64,000 nucleotides of DNA, from the NCBI RefSeq assembly GCF_000732195.1, contig NZ_JNNU01000027.1:1-64000 (forward strand), given 5' to 3'. A model generated the notes under the pieces. It was given only the letters and a program-made list of their open reading frames with translations. It did no database searches and was not told the origin of the DNA. This DNA is from Neorhizobium vignae. GTDB taxonomy: Bacteria; Pseudomonadota; Alphaproteobacteria; Rhizobiales; Rhizobiaceae. Made by a program: the position numbers and the translations under genes. Below, in pieces: positions 16,727-24,429 of this stretch (position 1 is its first letter; every line of letters starts with the position of its first letter).

Positions 16727-18559
16727 TCAGGAAAGCGGCTCCGTCGCCTTCACCAGCCAGGTCTTGACCGCGTCGTCCTCGATCAGCGGCAGCAGCTTTT
16801 CGCGCACGGCAGCATGGTAACCGTTCAGCCAGCCGAGTTCCTCGGCGGTCATCAGGTCAGGCAGCACGAGGCGGCGGTCGATCGGGCACCAGGTCAGCGT
16901 CTCGAAAGCGAGCATCGGCTGGTCGCCGCCGTCGATCTCTTCCGCTCCGGTCACATAAATCAGGTTTTCGATGCGGATGCCGAAGGAGCCGGGACGGTAA
17001 TAACCGGGCTCGTTCGAAAGGATCATGCCGGGCAGCAGTTCCTGGGTCGCCAGCCGCGAGATCCGCTGCGGTCCCTCGTGGACGGAAAGGTATGAGCCGA
17101 CGCCGTGGCCCGTACCGTGCGCATAGTCGCCGCCAGCCTTCCAGAGCGCGATGCGGGCGAGCGGATCGAGATCGCAGCCACGCGTGCCTTTCGGAAAGCG
17201 CGCGGTGCTGATGCCAATCATGCCCTTCAGCACCAACGTGAAGAAGCGCTTGTGCTCTTCCGGAACGGAGCCGACCGCGACCGTGCGGGTGATGTCGGTC
17301 GTGCCGTTGACATATTGCGCGCCCGAATCGACCAGGAAAAGCTCGCCCGCTTCGAGCTTGCGGTTGGTCTCGGTCGTCACCCGGTAGTGGATGACCGCGC
17401 CGTGCTCGCCGGCACCGGAGATCGTGTCGAAGGAAATGTCCTTCAGCGGGTTCTGCATGGCCTGGCCGACGCGGGCTCGGGCCGCCTCCAGCGCCTTGAC
17501 CGCATCGATCTCGGTGATCGTGCCGGGCGCCTGGGCGTCGAACCAGCAGAGATATTCGACCATTGCGGCGCCATCCTGCAGATGCGCCTTGGCCGAGCCT
17601 TCGATCTCCTCGCGGTTCTTGCAGGCGCGCGGCAGTTTTGCCGGATCGGAAGCCTCGACAACCTCGCCGCCAGCGGCCGCGATCGCCTTGGTAAGCGCCA
17701 GCGGTGTCAGGTCAGGGTCGATGAGGATCCTTGCGCCGTCCGCCGAGAGAGCCGCAAGCCGCGCGAGGAATTCCGAAGGCGGGCGCTGGACGGCGATCTG
17801 GGCGAGATAGGCCGCCTGTTCGATGCCGGTCTTCATCTGGTCGAGAAAAATCTCGGCCTTGCCTTCGGCCGGGATGATGGCGCGCGACAGCGGATAGGGC
17901 GTGTGCGGTACGTCGTTGCCGCGGATGTTGAAGATCCAGGCGACCGAGGTCGGGTCGGCGATGACGACCGCGGCAGCTCCCTTGTCCTTCACTTGGCTCG
18001 CAATCGAGGCAATCTTCTCGCCCGCCAGCGTGCCGGCATGCTCCTGTTTCTGAATCGAGACGGCGCCGAGGGGCTCGGCCGGCCGATCGGTCCAGATTGC
18101 GTCGAGCGGATTGCTGTCGAGCAGAACCAGCGAACCGCCGATCTCGGCAAGTGCCTTTTCGAGCCGGCGCACTTCCGCCCCCGCATGCAGCCACGGATCG
18201 ATGCCGAGCCGGAAACCTTTTGCGCCGTGGCGCGGCAGCCAGACATGCGGCGGCTCGTTGACGAGATCGCCGGCGGTAAAGACCGAGCCATCCACCTGTT
18301 CGGCAAGCTGGGTGACGTAACGTCCGTCGACGAAAACGACAGCCTCACGTTGCGTGACGAGCGCCATGCCGGCCGATCCGGTGAAACCGGTGAGCCAGGA
18401 CAGGCGTTCGGCCGAGGCCGGCACGTATTCGCCCTGATACTCGTCGGCACGGGGAACGAGAAAACCGTCAATGCCGAGCTCCGCGAATTTCGCTCTGAGC
18501 GCGCTGACGCGATCACGGCCGAACTGCGGGGCGGACTTCACTTCGAAAGACTGGAACAT
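16727..18559 (-). CDS. pepP: Xaa-Pro aminopeptidase (M24B family)
   Basis: A 610-residue cytosolic metallopeptidase removing N-terminal residues before proline. It has the long form of the family, with two creatinase-like N-terminal domains before the pita-bread catalytic domain. The metal ligands are in LVDSGAQYVNGTTDITRT (two Asp), HGTGHGVGSYLSVHEGP (His), MILSNEPGYY (Glu) and IRIENL (Glu). The N-terminus reads MFQSFEVKSAPQFGRDRVSALR, with 'IDGFLVPRADEYQGEYVP' following, as in the eukaryote-like aminopeptidase P group. It is a single gene, convergent with azlD. Confidence 0.9.
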   Translation of the reverse strand: MFQSFEVKSAPQFGRDRVSALRAKFAELGIDGFLVPRADEYQGEYVPASAERLSWLTGFTGSAGMALVTQREAVVFVDGRYVTQLAEQVDGSVFTAGDLVNEPPHVWLPRHGAKGFRLGIDPWLHAGAEVRRLEKALAEIGGSLVLLDSNPLDAIWTDRPAEPLGAVSIQKQEHAGTLAGEKIASIASQVKDKGAAAVVIADPTSVAWIFNIRGNDVPHTPYPLSRAIIPAEGKAEIFLDQMKTGIEQAAYLAQIAVQRPPSEFLARLAALSADGARILIDPDLTPLALTKAIAAAGGEVVEASDPAKLPRACKNREEIEGSAKAHLQDGAAMVEYLCWFDAQAPGTITEIDAVKALEAARARVGQAMQNPLKDISFDTISGAGEHGAVIHYRVTTETNRKLEAGELFLVDSGAQYVNGTTDITRTVAVGSVPEEHKRFFTLVLKGMIGISTARFPKGTRGCDLDPLARIALWKAGGDYAHGTGHGVGSYLSVHEGPQRISRLATQELLPGMILSNEPGYYRPGSFGIRIENLIYVTGAEEIDGGDQPMLAFETLTWCPIDRRLVLPDLMTAEELGWLNGYHAAVREKLLPLIEDDAVKTWLVKATEPLS

Positions 18560-18812
18560 GAGGTTGTTTTTCCGGGCTGCCTGATTCCGAGAGGTCGGAC
18601 CATGTTAGCCGATCTTCGACGGACATTGCCAGACGGGCTGAATGAGCGGCGATTGTGCATCTGCTCACGAGGTCTGGCGCGGATCTGGCCATCCTATGCA
18701 GCAAACGCATACCACCAATGAGAGAAGCCCTCTCACTGTGCGGTGCAGCAATCGCTATATTCACATCATCGAACGGGCGCCGAACAAGGCCCGTATCAAA
18801 AGGATCGCTTCC

Positions 18813-18986
18813 ATGGCCAACTCTTTCTTCCGCAATGCCTTCAACCGCGTGGTCGAAGCTCGCGAGCGTCAGGTTGCCCGTTACGTCAACGGCGCCTTGC
18901 TGAACCTCGACGACGAAACGCTGAAGGGCCTCGGCACCAGCCGCGAAGAACTGCGCCGCAAGGGTGCCCAGAGCTACGTATTCTAA
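18813..18986 (+). CDS. DUF1127 small basic protein (57 aa)
   Basis: This 57-residue protein begins MANSFFRNAFNRVVEAR and carries the DUF1127 pattern: Arg-rich helix 'ARERQVARYVNGALLNLDDETLKGLG', then 'SREELRRKGAQ'. Proteins of this family are short, basic, common in Rhizobiales, and some bind RNA or affect phosphate and carbon metabolism; the role here is unknown. The ATG at 18813 follows AAAAGGATCGCTTCC. A strong terminator lies about 130 bp downstream. The last codons and the stop are part of a 13-14 bp tandem duplication, see 18972-18998. Confidence 0.8.
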   Translation: MANSFFRNAFNRVVEARERQVARYVNGALLNLDDETLKGLGTSREELRRKGAQSYVF

Positions 18987-18998
18987 GCTACGTATTCT
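18972..18998. repeat. Tandem duplication across the DUF1127 stop codon
   Basis: AGCTACGTATTCTA (18972-18985) is followed directly by AGCTACGTATTCT (18986-18998). The stop codon TAA spans the junction (18984-18986). It looks like a recent slippage duplication, so the C-terminus SYVF may have been read from either copy in an ancestor. Confidence 0.7.
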
Positions 18999-19019
18999 GA
19001 TCATACGGCCGGCGCGGGC

Positions 19020-19083
19020 ACTCCTCCCTCACCCGCCCCGGCTACCAGGATACGAGGCCCGCTCGAGCAGACTCCTCCCTCAC
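19020..19083. repeat. 13-bp direct repeat pair
   Basis: ACTCCTCCCTCAC occurs at 19020-19032 and again at 19071-19083, in the untranslated stretch between the DUF1127 gene and its terminator. It is pyrimidine-rich, and on the opposite strand each copy reads GTGAGGGAGGAGT, an anti-anti-Shine-Dalgarno-like sequence. The role is unknown. Confidence 0.5.
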
Positions 19084-19116
19084 GCTCGCGGGCAGATCAG
19101 TCTCAGAACTGGTCGC

Positions 19117-19148
19117 AAGGCGGCACCTCTGGTGTCGCCTTTTTGCTG
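19117..19148 (+). terminator. Rho-independent terminator after the DUF1127 gene
   Basis: AAGGCGGCACC-TCT-GGTGTCGCCTT forms an 11-bp stem with one G.U pair, and the arm runs into TTTTT. It terminates plus-strand transcription from the DUF1127 gene before the convergent prmA. Confidence 0.8.
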
Positions 19149-19197
19149 TCCGCATCAGAAGCCATGCAGTTAATTCAATGCTGCATTGCGAAATGGA

Positions 19198-20076
19198 TCA
19201 CCGGTTGCGCAGGTGGATCGTCACCCAGCCATTGCGCCATATGGTGCGGACATGGGCGAGATGGACGCCGCTATAGGCGGCCAGCACCTTCCAGCGTTGT
19301 CCGGCCAGGATGCCGGACAGGATGACCGAACCGCCCGGCGCCAGATGTGCCGCCAGCTGCGGCGCCATCTTCATCAGCGGCCGTGCGAGAATGTTGGCGA
19401 TGATCAGGTCGAACGGCCCCTCGCGATCGAACGCGGGCGAATGAAATCCCGGCGCCGTCTCCAGGCGGATGCCGGTGGCGATGCCGTTGCGGCGGACGTT
19501 TTCACTGGCCACCCGCACGGCGATCGGATCGATGTCGGTCGCGAGCACGGGAATATTGCGCAGCTTGCGCACGGCAATCGCCAGCACGCCGCTTCCGGTT
19601 CCGAGGTCGAGCGCGTTGCGAACCGGTCTTGCGCGCATCACGTCCTCGATCACTTCGAGGCATCCGGCTGTAGTGCCGTGATGGCCGGTGCCGAAGGCCT
19701 GGCCCGCATCGATCTCGATGGCGATGTCGTTGACCTTCACCTTGTCGCGGTCATGCGAGCCGTGAACGATGAACCGCCCTGCTCTCACCGGCTTCAGCCC
19801 CTCCAGCGACTTGGCGATCCAGTCGATGTCCGGAATGACTTCCCTCTGGATTTCCAGAGCGGGAAAGGCCTGGGCGAGACCCTCGGCGACGCGCTCGCGC
19901 ACGACTTCCTCGTCATCCGCCATCATGTAGACGGAGGCTTCCCAGATGTCCTTTTTCTCGTCCACCTCGGTGGTGGCGATGGCGAAATCCTCTTCGCCGA
20001 AAACCTCCGACAGGATATCGAGGATCTCGGCCGCACCTTTTTCGGTGGACGTGACGTAAAGGCGGATTTCGCTCAA
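19198..20076 (-). CDS. prmA: Ribosomal protein L11 methyltransferase
   Basis: This 292-residue cytosolic SAM-dependent enzyme trimethylates L11 at several amines. The N-terminal domain (1-90) recognises L11, the linker holds 'IEIDAGQAFGTGHHGTT', and the methyltransferase motif I ALDLGTGSGVLAI is at 155-167, followed by the NILARPL (N-I-L) active-site motif near the end. The start at 20076 gives MSEIRLYVTSTEKG, typical of alphaproteobacterial PrmA. It lies 77 bp downstream of the SCO1 gene on the same strand and may share its transcript. Confidence 0.92.
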   Translation of the reverse strand: MSEIRLYVTSTEKGAAEILDILSEVFGEEDFAIATTEVDEKKDIWEASVYMMADDEEVVRERVAEGLAQAFPALEIQREVIPDIDWIAKSLEGLKPVRAGRFIVHGSHDRDKVKVNDIAIEIDAGQAFGTGHHGTTAGCLEVIEDVMRARPVRNALDLGTGSGVLAIAVRKLRNIPVLATDIDPIAVRVASENVRRNGIATGIRLETAPGFHSPAFDREGPFDLIIANILARPLMKMAPQLAAHLAPGGSVILSGILAGQRWKVLAAYSGVHLAHVRTIWRNGWVTIHLRNR

Positions 20077-20153
20077 GGAAACGGTCTCTCAGCTATTGAT
20101 CGGTGGCGGAGAGGATTGCCACAGAAGCCCTGTCGGCTTCAACGTCAAACGTA

Positions 20154-20753
20154 TCAGCCCTTGATCAGATTTTCGAGCTTCTTGATCGCGACGTCCGGGT
20201 TTTCGCCGTAGGCAATCGTGCCGGCGAAACGGCCGCCATTGTCGAGCAGGAATACCGACGCCGTATGATCCATGGTGTAGTCGCCGTTCGGATCCTTCTC
20301 GTCGACCGGCACTTTCTTGAAATAGACCTTGAACCCCTTGGCCATCTCCTGGACCTTGGCCGGCGGGCCGGAAATGCCCTTCACCCGGTCGGTGACATTG
20401 GAAACGTACTGGCCGAGCAGTTCCGGGCTGTCGCGCTCCGGATCGATGCTGACGAAATATCCGTTGAGCTTGGTGCCGTCCGGATCGACCTTGCGCAGCC
20501 AACCATTGAGCTCGAAAAGCGTCGTGGGGCAGACTTCCGGGCAATGGGTGAAGCCGAAAAACAGCGCCGTCGGCTTGTCCTGGAAGGCCCTTTCGGTGAT
20601 CGGTTGGCCGTTCTGAGCGACGAGTTCGAACGGTACGCCGAACGGCCCCTCGGCAAGCTGCTGTTTCGAACGCGTCAATGTCAGCGTCAGCGCCACCAGC
20701 ACGCCCGCCAACGCAACGACGGCGATCCACAGAACAATTCGGAAGCTCTTCAT
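20154..20753 (-). CDS. SCO1/SenC-family copper protein
   Basis: A 199-residue membrane-anchored periplasmic thioredoxin-fold protein that delivers copper to, or reduces, the CuA centre of cytochrome c oxidase. An N-terminal signal/anchor is at 4-26 (RIVLWIAVVALAGVLVALTL). The copper ligands are Cys71 and Cys75 in FTHCPEVCP, with the third ligand His163 in MDHTASVFLLD. The length is normal. It sits 120 bp downstream of a 51-residue membrane peptide gene on the same strand, with prmA following. No oxidase genes are nearby. Confidence 0.9.
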   Translation of the reverse strand: MKSFRIVLWIAVVALAGVLVALTLTLTRSKQQLAEGPFGVPFELVAQNGQPITERAFQDKPTALFFGFTHCPEVCPTTLFELNGWLRKVDPDGTKLNGYFVSIDPERDSPELLGQYVSNVTDRVKGISGPPAKVQEMAKGFKVYFKKVPVDEKDPNGDYTMDHTASVFLLDNGGRFAGTIAYGENPDVAIKKLENLIKG

Positions 20754-20873
20754 CGGTAACTCTTCACTTCAGGCCCAGTCGACGGAGCGATAGACCCGAG
20801 CCGACGGGCGCGCAATTCAAGAAGTCGTTTTCGAAAGACATCGCGCTGATTTGTCTCAACGGAAAGGCAGCGG

Positions 20874-21029
20874 TCAGAAACACCAGGAAAGACCGGTTTC
20901 ATCGAGCGTCAGCAGGATGGAAGAGCCGAACCGGAGCCAGCCGTAAAAGGCGATGCCGCCGAGCCCGAGCAAGAGCAGGCTGAGGGCGGTGATCAGCGGC
21001 AGGCGGTAACCGTCGAGGGTGCTATCCAT
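20874..21029 (-). CDS. Small single-helix membrane protein (51 aa)
   Basis: The frame from the ATG at 21029 reads MDSTLDGYRLPL, then a hydrophobic helix at about 12-33 (ALSLLLLGLGGIAFYGW), then a short periplasmic or cytoplasmic tail with LTLDETGLSWCF. The composition is that of a real membrane peptide. Only a weak ribosome binding site is visible, and the frame is open to 21086, so the start is uncertain. It lies upstream of the SCO1 gene on the same strand with a 120-bp gap and may be a co-conserved accessory protein. I do not recognise a named family. Confidence 0.5.
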   Translation of the reverse strand: MDSTLDGYRLPLITALSLLLLGLGGIAFYGWLRFGSSILLTLDETGLSWCF

Positions 21030-21308
21030 GGTGTTCAATCTACAACCTTTTTCGGCTTCTTGGAAGGCGCCACAACCTCCAAACAAGCTTAGCGTAAGAT
21101 TAATATCTGTCTGAGATCTTATGGCGGCGAAGGTGGTTCACGAATCGTTGCGGCACATGGGAGTGAGATGCGGAACGCATCGTACCGAGTGCCGCGAGAT
21201 CGCGAGAACACCCAAAGACATGACGTCGCCGATATCGGCTCGCTCCCTGTTCCCATCTCTATCCGAAAGCCTGCCGGACCTGTCCGGCGCCGGGAGAATT
21301 TCAGCAGC

Positions 21309-23273
21309 ATGACGGCAAAGCCCATTCGCAAGACGCTATCGGTCAATCACCGGCTATGGACGCTGGCAGGATCCGCCTTTGCCGGTATCGGCGCCATGCT
21401 GCTTGTCGGCTGGTACGAAGGCCGCCAGGTCAACGAAGCGCTGCAGCGCGCCACCGAGATTCGGGAGCATGTGGATACCGTCAACGGCATGCGCATCGCC
21501 AACCTGGAACTCGTCCTGGCAGCGATGGACACGATCGTCGACCGCGACGACAAACGCGTCGATCCCGCCCGGCTGAAGGCGATGGCGGGCTCCATCGACA
21601 AGTTGAAAAGCTCCTCGGTTGATCTGAAGAAACTCGCGGCCGACATCGGCAATCCGGGCCTCGTCACAGGTTTTGAGACGGATCTCTCGGCCGTTTCCAC
21701 CGCGATCCAGGTCGATCTCAGGAAAATGGTCGAAACCGGCGCGCCCGACGACGCCTATGACAAGATCGACGACGTCATCGACGGCGCCGGCGAACGGCTT
21801 GGCACAACGCTTGAGGCAGCAGCCGTCGCAGGCGAAAAGCTTGTCAGAAACCGCGTTCGGGAGGCGAACACGCTTTCCTCGAACGCTCTTTATGTGCAGC
21901 TTGGCTGCGGCCTGATCGCACTGGTCGCCATGGCGATCCTGCAGAGCATTCACGGCGGCGCCATCCGGCGCGGCATCGACGGCGTTCGCGCCAGCATGCA
22001 GCGGATCATCGGCGGCGACTACGAGACATCCGTGCCCGGCATCGACCGCGGCGACGAGATCGGCGAGATGGCGCGCGCCACCGATATCTTCCGGCTTGCG
22101 GCCGTCGAGCGCCAGACCCTGGAGAACAGCCTGGACGACGAACGTCGCCGGAACGAGACCCAGCGGCAGGCGAGCGAGTCGGAACAGAAGGCCGAAGCCC
22201 AGGCGCTCCAGTTCGCGGTCGATTCGCTTGCGAGCGCGCTCAACCGTCTCTCCGAAGGCGACCTCGCAGCTGCCCTCGATCGTCCCTTCCGCGGAGATCT
22301 CGAGCGCCTGCGCACCGACTTCAACCGGGTCGTCGAGCGTCTGCGCCACATCATGACCGAGGTTGCCAACAGCTCCAGCTCCATCGGTGCCAACGCCAAC
22401 CAGATGCGCTCCGCTGCCGACGACCTGGCGAAGCGGACCGAGAAGCAGGCGGCCTCGCTCGAGGAAACATCGGCAGCCCTCGAAGAAATCACGGCGACCG
22501 TACGCAACGCCACCAGCCGCGCCGAGGAAGCGACGCAGATGGTGAGCGACGCCAAGGACTATACCGAAAAGTCCTCCGGCGTGGTTCGCGATGCCACGGC
22601 CGCCATGGGCCGGATCGAGGGCGCGACCGCCGAAATCGGCAAGATCATCAACGTCATCGACGAAATAGCCTTCCAGACCAACCTGCTGGCTCTCAATGCC
22701 GGGGTCGAGGCAGCCCGCGCGGGCGAGGCCGGCAAGGGTTTCGCCGTCGTCGCGCAGGAAGTGCGCGAGCTCGCCGGGCGCGCCGCCGGTGCGGCCAAGG
22801 ACATCAAGGCACTGGTCACCCGTTCGAACCACGAGGTCAAAACCGGCGTGGACCTGGTGAAGGCGACAGGCGACGCCCTCACCCGGATCGGCGACGACGT
22901 GCTGAAAATCAACGATCACGTTCACGCGATTTTCACTTCTGCGCGCGAACAATCGACCGGATTAACCGAGATCAATATGGCGATCGGCCAGATGGACCAA
23001 GCAACGCAACAGAATGCCGCAATGGTGGAGCAGAGCACTGCTGCCAGCCATTCGCTGGCCAGCGATGCCGAAAACCTGAACAAGCTGATCGGCCATTTCC
23101 AGATCCGTGGAGGCAATGGCCCTCGCGCCGTCGAGACTGCGAGCGCTTCCACGCCACCCAAACCATCGCCCGCACTCAACTTGATGAACAAGCTCGCGGG
23201 AGCCTTCAGCAACACCCCCACCTCCGCCAAGCCGAAGGCCGTGGGATCCTCAGACAAATGGGAAGAGTTCTGA
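21309..23273 (+). CDS. Methyl-accepting chemotaxis protein
   Basis: A 654-residue chemoreceptor. TM1 is at about 16-35, a periplasmic four-helix-like sensor of roughly 155 residues follows, TM2 is at 192-212, then a HAMP domain (213-265). A long signalling coiled coil has the conserved tip DEIAFQTNLLALNAGVEAAR (451-470). The C-terminus ends KWEEF, which fits the xWxxF pentapeptide that tethers CheR/CheB. The ATG at 21309 has GGGAGAA upstream; the frame is open to 21168. CheW starts one base after the stop, so receptor and coupling protein are made together. No CheA or CheR is in the window. The ligand is unknown. Confidence 0.9.
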   Translation: MTAKPIRKTLSVNHRLWTLAGSAFAGIGAMLLVGWYEGRQVNEALQRATEIREHVDTVNGMRIANLELVLAAMDTIVDRDDKRVDPARLKAMAGSIDKLKSSSVDLKKLAADIGNPGLVTGFETDLSAVSTAIQVDLRKMVETGAPDDAYDKIDDVIDGAGERLGTTLEAAAVAGEKLVRNRVREANTLSSNALYVQLGCGLIALVAMAILQSIHGGAIRRGIDGVRASMQRIIGGDYETSVPGIDRGDEIGEMARATDIFRLAAVERQTLENSLDDERRRNETQRQASESEQKAEAQALQFAVDSLASALNRLSEGDLAAALDRPFRGDLERLRTDFNRVVERLRHIMTEVANSSSSIGANANQMRSAADDLAKRTEKQAASLEETSAALEEITATVRNATSRAEEATQMVSDAKDYTEKSSGVVRDATAAMGRIEGATAEIGKIINVIDEIAFQTNLLALNAGVEAARAGEAGKGFAVVAQEVRELAGRAAGAAKDIKALVTRSNHEVKTGVDLVKATGDALTRIGDDVLKINDHVHAIFTSAREQSTGLTEINMAIGQMDQATQQNAAMVEQSTAASHSLASDAENLNKLIGHFQIRGGNGPRAVETASASTPPKPSPALNLMNKLAGAFSNTPTSAKPKAVGSSDKWEEF

Positions 23274-23274
23274 C

Positions 23275-23742
23275 ATGACGAATGCCATCAAGCAGTCCGG
23301 CGCCTACCTTGAAATCGTCTCCTTTCACCTCGGAGACCAGGAATTCTGCATCGACATCATGGCGATCCGCGAAATCCGCGGCTGGGCGCCGGTGACCCCG
23401 ATGCCGCACACCCCGCCTTACGTGCTCGGCCTCATCAACCTGCGCGGCGCGGTGATCCCGGTCATCGACATGGCCTGCCGCCTCGGCATGAAGATGACCG
23501 AACCGTCGGAACGCTCCGCGATCATCGTCACCGACATCGCCGGCAAGTTGGTCGGCCTGCTGGTCGAACAGGTATCGGACATGATGACCATCCGTGGGGA
23601 AGACCTGCAGCCGGCCCCGGAAATCATTCCGGAAGCCCAGCGCGCTTTCTGCCGCGGCATCGTGGCGCTCGAAAAGACCATGGTCTGCTTCCTGAACCTC
23701 GACACCGTGATCGCCGACGAACTCGCGCGCGAAGCCGCGTAA
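23275..23742 (+). CDS. cheW: Chemotaxis coupling protein CheW
   Basis: A 155-residue cytosolic adaptor that joins chemoreceptors to the kinase CheA. The two SH3-like beta barrels show the family patterns 'FHLGDQEFCIDIMAIREI', 'PPYVLGLINLRGAVIPVID' and 'LVGLLVEQVSDMM'. It starts one base after the chemoreceptor stop, so the pair forms one operon, and a hairpin terminator follows at 23777-23808. As no other che genes are here, it likely works with a cluster elsewhere or serves this receptor specifically. Confidence 0.92.
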   Translation: MTNAIKQSGAYLEIVSFHLGDQEFCIDIMAIREIRGWAPVTPMPHTPPYVLGLINLRGAVIPVIDMACRLGMKMTEPSERSAIIVTDIAGKLVGLLVEQVSDMMTIRGEDLQPAPEIIPEAQRAFCRGIVALEKTMVCFLNLDTVIADELAREAA

Positions 23743-23776
23743 TCTGCGGCACAAAAAAGTTCGAAACTATGACCGG

Positions 23777-23815
23777 ATCTCCCGTTACACGCAGATGTGA
23801 CGGGAGATTAACTTA
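23777..23815 (+). terminator. Terminator of the chemoreceptor-cheW operon
   Basis: ATCTCCCGT (23777-23785) pairs perfectly with ACGGGAGAT (23800-23808); the inner CAC/GTG can extend the stem. T-rich sequence (TAACTTATT) follows. It is placed 35 bp after the cheW stop. Confidence 0.6.
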
Positions 23816-23945
23816 TTGTAATCATTGCCTATTTGTAATAATTTTAACCGGAACCGAGGAAGCAAGTCGACGTTCTCCTGCCGCAAACGCCCAACCGGAC
23901 CGCTTCAAAAGCTCTTCGGGTGGCTACCAAGATAGGAGAATGACC

Positions 23946-24269
23946 ATGAACAAGGCTTTTGCTCTCGCAGTCCTGATGTCCGCCGCCACGATGGGAACCG
24001 CCTATGCCCGCGATATGGGCATGACGGCAAAACCCGCCGGCGACGTCGCCATCGTCTTTACCAACCCCGAACTCGACGACAGCGCAAAGCGGCTGGACGT
24101 TCCGGACGCCTTCATCCACCCGGATCAGGCCACCATCCAGAAGGCCCAGAACGAAGTGAAGACCGACCGCGCGCTGCGCGCCGATCTGCTGAGCCAGAAT
24201 GTCGAACTCAACAACGTCGTGGCGATCGACACCGCCGCCGACGGCAGCCGGATCGTCTACGTCCGCTGA
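23946..24269 (+). CDS. Small secreted protein (107 aa)
   Basis: MNKAFALAVLMSAATMGTAYA is a clear Sec signal peptide with predicted cleavage after AYA, leaving a mature protein of about 86 residues. It is rich in Asp/Asn/Val and carries 'VAIVFTNPELDDSAKRLDVPDAF' and 'ATIQKAQNEV'. The ATG at 23946 has TAGGAGA upstream; an ATG two codons earlier (23940) is possible. I do not recognise a family. It is probably periplasmic. A strong terminator follows at 24295-24335, so it is transcribed alone. Confidence 0.75.
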   Translation: MNKAFALAVLMSAATMGTAYARDMGMTAKPAGDVAIVFTNPELDDSAKRLDVPDAFIHPDQATIQKAQNEVKTDRALRADLLSQNVELNNVVAIDTAADGSRIVYVR

Positions 24270-24294
24270 TTCGCCCACCATTCCCGACGGATTT

Positions 24295-24335
24295 CAAAAC
24301 CGGGTTCGCCTGCCGAGTCCGGTTTTGTCGTTTTG
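24295..24335 (+). terminator. Rho-independent terminator after the small secreted protein
   Basis: CAAAACCGG (24295-24303) pairs perfectly with CCGGTTTTG (24319-24327), followed by TCGTTTTG. It ends the transcript 25 bp after the stop codon. Confidence 0.8.
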
Positions 24336-24429
24336 CCCGCCATCCTGTTGACCTCAGCCACACAGCATGACTGTATTCAGCGCCAGGATGCAGCATGCTC
24401 TGCATCTTCACGCTTTGGGAGGGGCGCGC

